A DNA stretch of 64,000 bases from Zhongshania aliphaticivorans (GTDB lineage Bacteria > Pseudomonadota > Gammaproteobacteria > Pseudomonadales > Spongiibacteraceae): contig NZ_CACSIJ010000014.1 in NCBI RefSeq assembly GCF_902705855.1, positions 143,519 through 207,518 on the forward strand. Reading direction: 5' to 3'. The position numbers and the translations under genes were made by a program. Positions within the stretch are counted from its first letter, which is position 1. Every line of letters starts with the position of its first letter. Positions 58,165 to 64,000 of this stretch are shown here, piece by piece. The notes below the pieces were generated by a model. It made no database searches, had not been told where the DNA came from, and worked only from the letters and a program-made list of their open reading frames with translations.

Positions 58165-59364
58165 TTACGATAAAAAATATTGCCCGCCAATAAACGTAAA
58201 TACCAAGAGTGCCAATACAATCGCCACATTGCTGAGTTTGCCGTAGCGCAAAGCTGGAATGATGATGCGGTTATTTAAGTAAAGTAGCGTGAGCGCTAAA
58301 AACGGCATAAATAAAGCGCCGGTGACGGAATATAAAATAATCAGCCAAACAGGTTTGCCCATATAGAGCAGGGCAATGGGTGGGATGGCGATATACAGTA
58401 GGGCCAGCCGATACGTGCTGTTACGTGTATCGACGGTCTCGACATTTTTGCGCCACTGGGCGCTTAGATCGGTGAAAATATACGGCACTCCCTGCCATAC
58501 CCCAAGCATAGAGCTGAACACCGCAGCCCACACGCCAATTAAAAATAGCTCTTTGAAGATGGGGCTTAGCAGCACGCCGAGTTGGTCGGCCATTGCCAGT
58601 AGTATATGTGTGCCGGACTCTGACGCCGGTGCGGATTGCGCTGCGAGGATCATAATGCCCATACCGAATAGCGCTGTAATCGTATAAGCAATGGTGAGAT
58701 CGACGCGGGCAAGACCAAGCGAGTCAGCATTGTGCCAGCCTTTTTCCCGCATCCAATAGCCGTAGCAAAGCAAGGTGACGCTGCCGCCGACCCCGCCAAT
58801 CAGGGCCATGACTAAATTAAAATGCTGATTGATGTCGTTGAGTGTCGTGGATGAGCTGTCAGCAATGCTCGACCAATCGCTAGCCAGCAATGCCGCCATT
58901 ACGGTGGCGAACATCAACAAAATGAGTATTTTCATTGCCTGTTCAAATAAGGAATAGCGCCCGAATAAAACTAATACGATGGCGAGTATAGAATGCAGCG
59001 ACGCCCAGCTATTGATAGAGAGTTGTGGGAACAGTGCATTAGCCGCCAAGCCGCAGGCGGCCATTAGTGCGGCGCCGACGAGAAAGGCCCAAATACATAA
59101 ATAGACTAGAAAATAGTAATTCATCCAGCGCGGCAAATACTGCAACCATCCGGCTAACAAGGTCGTGCCGCTGCCGAGCTGCCAGCGCGCGAGGCCTTCG
59201 TTGAGGGCGAGTTTAATCAGTGCGCCAAAAGCAATGGCCCACAGCAAAGAGGTGCCGAGGCTGGCGCCAGAGACGGCGGCGGCGACTAAATCCCCTGCAC
59301 CTAATCCGGTCGCCGCCACAACAAAGCCGGGGCCAATCAGGGTGAGGGCGCGGAGCTGTTTCAT
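58165..59364 (-). CDS. Nramp-related transporter without canonical metal-binding motif
   Basis: A start at 59364 (MKQLRALTLIGPGFVVAATG) with AGGACA upstream gives 399 residues; the frame extends to 59484 but the extra part lacks support. The eleven-helix layout and GPGFVVAATGLGAGDLVAAA are of the Nramp superfamily. The usual DPGN of helix 1 is replaced by GAGD (residues 22-25), and the MPH of helix 6 is replaced by GGSVTLLCYGYWMREKGW. This suggests that it does not carry Mn or Fe in the usual way. Similar proteins are often labelled Nramp family; substrate unknown. Confidence 0.88.
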   Translation of the reverse strand: MKQLRALTLIGPGFVVAATGLGAGDLVAAAVSGASLGTSLLWAIAFGALIKLALNEGLARWQLGSGTTLLAGWLQYLPRWMNYYFLVYLCIWAFLVGAALMAACGLAANALFPQLSINSWASLHSILAIVLVLFGRYSLFEQAMKILILLMFATVMAALLASDWSSIADSSSTTLNDINQHFNLVMALIGGVGGSVTLLCYGYWMREKGWHNADSLGLARVDLTIAYTITALFGMGIMILAAQSAPASESGTHILLAMADQLGVLLSPIFKELFLIGVWAAVFSSMLGVWQGVPYIFTDLSAQWRKNVETVDTRNSTYRLALLYIAIPPIALLYMGKPVWLIILYSVTGALFMPFLALTLLYLNNRIIIPALRYGKLSNVAIVLALLVFTFIGGQYFLS

Positions 59365-59473
59365 AGTGCTTGTCCTGTTAGGATGCAGGTTGCTGCTGTT
59401 CGTAGCGGAATAGTAAGTGACTAAGGTCTCTTGCGGTAGTGATGGGCATTGTTGAAAAGGGCATAGATGATTT

Positions 59474-60850
59474 ATGGGTGACAAGGAAAAATCTCTACAC
59501 CGACTTAAAACCGGCGCGTTTTCCCGCCGTTTTGAGCTGTCTAAACTGGGGGTTCGCTACGGTGCGCGGGCGGTGCGGCAGAGTCTTTGGCAGCGCCTTG
59601 CCGGCGACGATGATGCGGCGCTGGCCAAACGAACAGAGAATATCGATTTTTTCGTTGAGGAGTTAGGCCGCTTAAAAGGCAGCGTGGTAAAAATCGGTCA
59701 GATGATGGCGACCTACGGCGATTATATGATGCCGCCTGAGGTTGCCGAGGCCTTACACAAATTAGAAGACAATACGCCGCCTATGTCGTGGCGGGCAATT
59801 CAAAAAGTATTGCTTAAAGAACTTGGTGAAGAGGCATTACTGGCATTAGAGATCGACGAACAGCCCTTGGCGGCGGCGTCATTGGGTCAGGTGCATCGTG
59901 CCGTGCTGCGTGAAACCGGTGAAAAACTGTGCATAAAGGTGCAGTATCCGGGGGTGGAAGACACCATCGACGCCGATTTTAGCGCAGTAATGCAGCTAAT
60001 GAAGGTGTCGCGCTTAATGCCTAGCACCCGAAATTTAGATGAATGGTTTGGCGATATTCGTTTGCTGCTGCATAAGGAAGTGGATTACGAGCAGGAGCGC
60101 CGCGACCTCGATTTTGTAAGAAACGCGCTGAGCGATGATCCCCGCTTTGTGGTGCCCAAAAGCTACCCTGAGTTTTGTACGCGGCGGGTGCTTGCCATGA
60201 GTTATGAGCAGGCGGCTTCGGTCAATGCCCCTGAAGTTAGTGAGTTATCTCAGTCACGTCGCAATCGCTTGGGTAGCGCGGTGCTGGAATTATTTTTGAG
60301 TGAATTATTTGAATGGCGCCGCATGCAGACGGATCCGAATTTTGGCAATTTTCGGGTCCGCATCGATGAAAGCGGCGAAGACGATAAATTGCTGTTACTG
60401 GATTTTGGCGCCATGCGCTTACTGCCCGATGGCTTTGCCGGTGAGTTTTGCGATATGTTGCTGGCCGCCTGTCAGCGCAACAAGTCGCTGTTTTTAGAGC
60501 GGTCGATTAGCTTGGGTTTTATGAAAGCGCACTTTCCCCAGTCGGTGCTCGATAACTTTGTGGATATTGGTATTGATATCGCTGAGCCGCTGCGTCCCAT
60601 CGATGAGACTGTACCGGCGCGGGCTATTAATGCAGAGGGGCAATATTGGTGGCGTAACAGTGGTTTGCCGCAGCGTATTGCCAAGCGCGCGGTGGGGGCA
60701 TCTATCAGCAAATATTTTGCGCTGCCACCCAAGGATTTTTTATATGTGATGCGTAAGCTGATGGGGGTATATGCCTTAATCGCCTTGCTAGACGCGCAAT
60801 TTAATGCGGATGGCGTGGTAGAAAAATACCTGCCCGGATCTGAGAAATAA
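59474..60850 (+). CDS. ABC1/UbiB-family atypical kinase (AarF/ADCK type)
   Basis: A 458-residue protein. The family KxGQ motif is in GSVVKIGQMMATYGDYMMPP, and AAASLGQVHRAVLR replaces the glycine loop with the alanine-rich form of the ADCK/UbiB group; KLCIKVQYPGVEDTIDADF holds the lysine, MQTDPNFGNFRV and LLLLDFGAMRLLP the catalytic and metal residues. ABC1 kinases support ubiquinone and lipid metabolism. It is not in a ubi operon, so this is probably a second ABC1 protein rather than UbiB itself. The region at 60849-60869 after it is a terminator for the opposite strand. Confidence 0.92.
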   Translation: MGDKEKSLHRLKTGAFSRRFELSKLGVRYGARAVRQSLWQRLAGDDDAALAKRTENIDFFVEELGRLKGSVVKIGQMMATYGDYMMPPEVAEALHKLEDNTPPMSWRAIQKVLLKELGEEALLALEIDEQPLAAASLGQVHRAVLRETGEKLCIKVQYPGVEDTIDADFSAVMQLMKVSRLMPSTRNLDEWFGDIRLLLHKEVDYEQERRDLDFVRNALSDDPRFVVPKSYPEFCTRRVLAMSYEQAASVNAPEVSELSQSRRNRLGSAVLELFLSELFEWRRMQTDPNFGNFRVRIDESGEDDKLLLLDFGAMRLLPDGFAGEFCDMLLAACQRNKSLFLERSISLGFMKAHFPQSVLDNFVDIGIDIAEPLRPIDETVPARAINAEGQYWWRNSGLPQRIAKRAVGASISKYFALPPKDFLYVMRKLMGVYALIALLDAQFNADGVVEKYLPGSEK

Positions 60851-60869
60851 AAAAGGCCGCAAAGCGGCC
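60849..60869 (-). terminator. Rho-independent terminator of the YceI gene
   Basis: On the minus strand GGCCGC-TTT-GCGGCC is followed by a run of six T. Six GC pairs and a short loop make it convincing. It lies about 70 bases after the YceI stop and immediately abuts the stop codon of the convergent ABC1 gene. Confidence 0.85.
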
Positions 60870-60940
60870 AAATATATTGAGACTGAATGAGGGTAATTCC
60901 TAAACTTCGAGTACTTCTACGCCAAATAAGTTCATTTGGT

Positions 60941-61522
60941 TTACATCATTGTTTGGGCAATACCTTCAATATCAAGAGTTAGCTCGACAATTTGTGAAGC
61001 AGGGCCAAGATCATAGTCGATACCAAAGTCTTTTAAGGCTATTTCGGTAGTGCCGTGGAAGCCCTGACGCACGCCGCCCCAAGGGTCTTTGCCGCCGCCA
61101 ATTTCAGTTACCGCAATCGTTACTGGCTTGCTCACTCCGTGCAAAGTCAGGGTGCCAATCAGCTCAGCCTTACCGTCGCCAAGCGCTTTAAAGCTAGTGC
61201 TTTTAAAGGTGGCAGTGGGGTATTTGTCGACAGCCAAAAAGTCTTTGCCGCGCAAATGCTTGTCGCGCTCGGCGTGGTTGCTGTCGAGGCTGGCGGTTTT
61301 AATGGTGACGTTTACGGTCGAAGCCTCAGGTTTTGCGGGGTCGTAATTAAAGCGGCCTTCAAAGTCATTAAAGCGACCGTATAACCAGCTATAGCCAAGG
61401 TGCTTAATTTTAAACTGCACAAAGGCGTGGGCGCCGGCCGTGTCGATTTTATATTCGGCAGCGTGCAATGCGCCGCTGAATCCCAATAGTGCGGTGAAGC
61501 CTAATGCAATTAACTTTTTCAT
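60941..61522 (-). CDS. YceI-family periplasmic lipocalin-like protein
   Basis: A 193-residue precursor with signal peptide ([21 protein letters not shown]) and the YceI domain: [55 protein letters not shown] and the end [16 protein letters not shown]. The fold is a lipid-binding barrel that binds isoprenoids such as quinone in several structures. It lies 35 bases after a cytochrome b561 gene, a common pair whose joint function (perhaps quinone or redox stress) is unproven. A strong terminator follows. Confidence 0.95.
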   Translation of the reverse strand: MKKLIALGFTALLGFSGALHAAEYKIDTAGAHAFVQFKIKHLGYSWLYGRFNDFEGRFNYDPAKPEASTVNVTIKTASLDSNHAERDKHLRGKDFLAVDKYPTATFKSTSFKALGDGKAELIGTLTLHGVSKPVTIAVTEIGGGKDPWGGVRQGFHGTTEIALKDFGIDYDLGPASQIVELTLDIEGIAQTMM

Positions 61523-61557
61523 CGTTCACATTCCTTTTGTGGTGTTTGCGTGGTTGA

Positions 61558-62124
61558 TTACGGTTTAGGGTTGTTTGCGTCTCGGCCCAGCATTTTGATC
61601 AGGGTCGAATCGCGGTTAATAAAATGATGTTTTAACGCGGCAAGTGCGTGAACACCAGCCAATAAAATAAGCACCCAAGCGAGAATTTCATGAATTTCGC
61701 CGGCGATGTCCTCTTGGTCAGGTAAGCCGTGTAATGTCGCCGGCACATTAAATAAGCCGAAAACGTCAATGGGACGACCGTCGGCGGTAGATATTAAATA
61801 CCCTGCGACCATCAGCGCCAGCATCAGAGCATACAAGGCGTAATGGGTGAGGTGCGCGGTGATGCGCTCCCAGGCTTTTAGGGCGGGGTCGTCGCTGGGG
61901 CGAATATTCATGCTGCGCCAGCCAATACGGGCCACTAAAAGGATAAATAATAAAATACCAATGCCCTTGTGGATGCTTGGCCCGTCTCGATACCAAGGGT
62001 CGTAGTAAGACAGTTGGCGCATCCAAATACCTAGCGCGAACATGCCAATGACCGCCAAGGCCATAAGCCAGTGCAGACTAAGGCTTACCCAGCCGTAGCG
62101 GCTAGCGGTGTTCTTTGCTGGCAT
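61558..62124 (-). CDS. Cytochrome b561 family protein
   Basis: The ATG at 62124 follows AGGGGAG by eight bases and gives 188 residues; a longer frame to 62217 has no support. Four membrane helices carry haem-ligand histidines: WVSLSLHWLMALAVIGMF, SIHKGIGILLFILLVARIGW, ERITAHLTHYALYALMLALM and EIHEILAWVLILLAGVHALA, ending with LKHHFINRD. It is the bacterial CybB type with two b haems, moving electrons between membrane quinone and periplasm. Coexpressed with YceI. Confidence 0.94.
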   Translation of the reverse strand: MPAKNTASRYGWVSLSLHWLMALAVIGMFALGIWMRQLSYYDPWYRDGPSIHKGIGILLFILLVARIGWRSMNIRPSDDPALKAWERITAHLTHYALYALMLALMVAGYLISTADGRPIDVFGLFNVPATLHGLPDQEDIAGEIHEILAWVLILLAGVHALAALKHHFINRDSTLIKMLGRDANNPKP

Positions 62125-62396
62125 AAGGTGTGCTCCCCTTTGACCTGATGTTGCTGTTGCGAGCTTTGCACAATGGCTGTGGGCTATGTCACGCCGGTAA
62201 TGCCGCTTAGTCAACAATCACTCGTTTTCACTACGATCTTGTTATGGTCTGAGTATATAAACAATAAATTAATAGAAAAGTGCAAAATTTAGGGTGAATT
62301 GATCAGTTTATTAGATTTAAACCTCTCGGCTAGATTTGAGATCTTGATTTTTACACAGTATGAAAATATGTCTTGAGCAAATTATTGCGAGCAAAT

Positions 62397-62427
62397 ATAC
62401 TTGATAGATATTTTACTATTCAAGTAT
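62397..62427. promoter_or_regulatory. Palindrome upstream of a MarR gene (candidate operator)
   Basis: ATACTTGA (62397-62404) and TCAAGTAT (62420-62427) are perfect inverted repeats with a 15-base centre, ending 14 bases before the marR ATG. This is a usual place for an autoregulatory operator. The divergent cytochrome b561-YceI genes may be controlled by the same protein. The rest of the 317-base gap (62125-62441) is AT-rich and must hold both promoters, but no clear boxes were found. Confidence 0.5.
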
Positions 62428-62441
62428 TAGGGTTGATTGTT

Positions 62442-62861
62442 ATGGAATTGCCAGTCTCTCTGAGTTTGTTAACCGAACTCGCGTCTTTGAGCTCTGCGTT
62501 TATAAAGCAAGCGGATCGGAAGCTCAGCGCACACGGTATTAGCTTTGCGGAATTTATGGTCATGCATCATTTGAGCAAGGCCGCTGATCTCACCATGAGC
62601 CGCACTGAGCTTGCGGATGCGGTGAGCTTGTCGCCCTCGGGTATCACTAAAAAATTAAACCCCATGCAAAAGCTGCATTTGGTTGAAAAAGAAGTGAATC
62701 AGCGTGATGCGCGTTTTAGCTTGGTTAAGCTAACGGCGACGGGGGTGGAGATATACAACGACGCATTAGTTAGCTGTATTCACTGCGCCAATGACTTAAC
62801 CGAGAATGTCACCGGCAAACAGCTGAATACCCTGCTCGAGATCTTCGCAAAATTAAAATAG
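62442..62861 (+). CDS. MarR-family regulator
   Basis: From ATG 62442 the protein has 139 residues. The winged helix is clear: GISFAEFMVMHHLSKAADLT, MSRTELADAVSLSPSGITKK, LNPMQKLHLVEKEVNQRDAR and FSLVKLTATGVEIY. An AGGG site precedes it; an in-frame start at 62373 is less likely. Ligand unknown. It is divergent from cytochrome b561-YceI and convergent with the LLM oxidoreductase, five bases apart. Confidence 0.92.
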   Translation: MELPVSLSLLTELASLSSAFIKQADRKLSAHGISFAEFMVMHHLSKAADLTMSRTELADAVSLSPSGITKKLNPMQKLHLVEKEVNQRDARFSLVKLTATGVEIYNDALVSCIHCANDLTENVTGKQLNTLLEIFAKLK

Positions 62862-62866
62862 TGGCC

Positions 62867-63745
62867 TTAGCGCCCTGCGAGCATATTTGCCAAGCGGTCG
62901 ACCTCGGCAATTTCTGCGCTCGCGGGCACTAATTGAATTTCGTCACAGCCTAGGGCTTCTATCGCATCCAGTCCGTCTTTAATGGCAATTGGGTCGTGCA
63001 TGGTCATAGTCTTGGCGATGTTGCGGGCATCCTCTTCGCCAAAGGTTTTTAGATAGTCGAATACATAATCGCTCAAGGCCGCTTCGGCATTGTTTGCTAG
63101 CGAATACCAAAACCCCGCCATGCGGTAGGGTTTGTCTTGCCGTCCAGATTCCTGCCACGCGGTATCGGCAGAGGTGAAAAAGTGATTGATTAAGTCGGCG
63201 TTGCCATCCATCGCAAAACCGTACAGGCCGTCGGCCCACTTCGACACTCTTTGGATGCTTTTGGGGCCCATCGCGCCAACCAATATTGGTGGGCCACCTG
63301 CTTGCACGGGGTTTGGGCCAATTTCCTCAAGGCCGTCGAGCAGCTCACCGCGCCATACCTTTTTCATGGTCGCAATTTGATCATCCATTGTTTGGAAGCG
63401 ATTTTTAAAGCTGGCCTCCAGTGCTGCATAGTCCTTTTCACGCCCGCCAACGCCGACAGTTACCGTGACACGACCCTCTGACAAAATGTCGAGGGTGGCA
63501 ATTTCTTTTGCTGCTTGCACTGCGCTGTGCATGGGCAGCACATATAAGGCGGGAATAATGCGCACGCGCTCAGTGGCCGCGGCAGCGAAGGCCAAGATAT
63601 TACGCATCTCATAGCTGTAGCCGGTGACGCGCTCACCGCAGGACAGACTGTAAAACGGGCCTTGATCGATGATTCGGCACCAGTCTTTAAAATTTTGACG
63701 ACTAATACCGCGCTGCATATAGGGAAGACAAACACCGATTTTCAT
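62867..63745 (-). CDS. LLM-class flavin-dependent oxidoreductase
   Basis: A 292-residue luciferase-like monooxygenase-fold protein: MKIGVCLPYMQRGISRQNFK, RNILAFAAAATERVRIIPAL, VLPMHSAVQAAKEIATLDIL, SEGRVTVTVGVGGREKDYAA and GPPILVGAMGPKSIQRVSKW. The group uses FMN or F420; gammaproteobacteria have little F420, so FMN is more likely. No reductase partner is adjacent. Substrate unknown. Confidence 0.92.
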   Translation of the reverse strand: MKIGVCLPYMQRGISRQNFKDWCRIIDQGPFYSLSCGERVTGYSYEMRNILAFAAAATERVRIIPALYVLPMHSAVQAAKEIATLDILSEGRVTVTVGVGGREKDYAALEASFKNRFQTMDDQIATMKKVWRGELLDGLEEIGPNPVQAGGPPILVGAMGPKSIQRVSKWADGLYGFAMDGNADLINHFFTSADTAWQESGRQDKPYRMAGFWYSLANNAEAALSDYVFDYLKTFGEEDARNIAKTMTMHDPIAIKDGLDAIEALGCDEIQLVPASAEIAEVDRLANMLAGR

Positions 63746-63880
63746 ACGTATTCCTGCGTTGTTTTTATTTTCTTATTCAAGGACTGGTGGGCCTTAACGT
63801 GCCCCGCCTTGTGAGTGCGTGGTTGTTTTGTGAAAGCTGTGAGATTATCAAATACATAAGCCAAGAAAGAGATAATCGGT

Positions 63881-64000
63881 ATGGATGATTTTTTGATATT
63901 CGCCAAATTGCTCGATGGCAATGGTGGCGCTCGAGATGTTAGCGCCGAGGAGATAGCCCAGTGGCAGCCGGCACAAGGTTTGTTGTGGTTGCACTTTGAC
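63881..64000 (+). CDS. zntB: ZntB-type CorA-family transporter, N-terminal fragment (runs off the window)
   Basis: The frame is open from ATG 63881 to the end of the window. The 40 residues read MDDFLIFAKLLDGNGGARDV, then EIAQWQPAQGLLWLHFD, which match the opening of ZntB zinc transporters (family pattern F-x-G-x-G-G-A and W-x-H-L/F-D). The membrane part with the GxN motif lies outside the window. AAGAGA eleven bases before the ATG serves as ribosome site. Confidence 0.8.
   Translation, partial: MDDFLIFAKLLDGNGGARDVSAEEIAQWQPAQGLLWLHFD

Noticed and set aside
60900-60940. Eleven-codon frame (MNLFGVEVLEV) right after the YceI stop
   Set aside because: Too short, with no ribosome site, and it lies between the gene and its terminator as ordinary 3' leader.

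Overview
The window looks like chromosomal DNA of a marine or halotolerant gammaproteobacterium. It has moderate G+C, dense short-spaced operons, ectoine synthesis, an inducible cyanide-insensitive-type bd oxidase joined to sulfide oxidation, ECF42/DGPF genes, and neighbour pairs typical of gammaproteobacteria (DUF523/DUF1722-phrB, coaD-ferredoxin, cytochrome b561-YceI). A member of the Cellvibrionales/Spongiibacteraceae type is my inference; no rRNA or other phylogenetic marker is present to prove it.

Layout. 1-5.3 kb (minus): end of a UUP1-type membrane protein and its RimK-linked zinc protease partner, DUF523/DUF1722 protein plus photolyase, a cytochrome c5 lipoprotein, and a zinc-ribbon methyltransferase. 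5.3-12.4 kb: divergent MarR regulator (EctR-like) and an ectoine operon ectA-ectB-ectC-ask, followed without a break by a membrane coiled-coil/TPR protein and a sodium:solute symporter. 12.4-16 kb: a 56-residue protein, DUF2254, DUF3465 and TauE/SafE proteins, and a 39-residue lysine-rich protein. 16.1-20.2 kb: ECF42 sigma factor with its DGPF/YciI, VOC and DUF1428 companions, interrupted by an acyltransferase on the other strand. 20.2-26.5 kb: EutBC, a GAF/degenerate GGDEF protein, GFA protein, small lipoprotein, PepSY protein, thioesterase.

26.5-28.6 kb has an accessory look: a PD-(D/E)XK/DUF5655 protein, a weak attC-like stretch, a small element with inverted ends, and two more GFA proteins. 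28.7-39 kb: MipA-type outer membrane protein, flavoprotein, DUF2164, an AddB-like nuclease and AddA-like helicase-nuclease pair (ATGA overlap), a lipoprotein and a CNNM/CBS membrane protein. 39.1-47.4 kb is the strongest system in the window: a five-gene operon cydA-cydB-persulfide dioxygenase-(phosphatase/SQR fusion)-SulP, read from a near-consensus sigma-54 promoter and facing a FisR-type activator whose sensory cysteines are visible. Together they should sense sulfane sulfur, oxidise sulfide, pass electrons to quinone and a sulfide-resistant oxidase, oxidise the persulfide to sulfite and move the sulfur oxyanion across the membrane.

47.4-51 kb: a small unknown protein, a PP2C phosphatase and double-FHA protein without a kinase, a truncated alcohol dehydrogenase remnant, an LprI-like protein, a small unknown protein and another probable gene remnant. 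51.1-55.9 kb (minus): dicarboxylate symporter, class I HMG-CoA reductase, HSL-type esterase and CaiB/BaiF CoA-transferase, which may form a pathway for 3-hydroxy-3-methylglutarate or mevalonate. 56-64 kb: YfhL-type ferredoxin and coaD, dienelactone hydrolase, a small SET protein, an Nramp relative lacking the canonical metal motif, an ABC1/UbiB kinase, cytochrome b561 and YceI facing a MarR regulator, an LLM flavoprotein, and the start of zntB.

No rRNA, tRNA, CRISPR array, complete insertion sequence or prophage was seen. Family assignments are from reading motifs; no database search was run.
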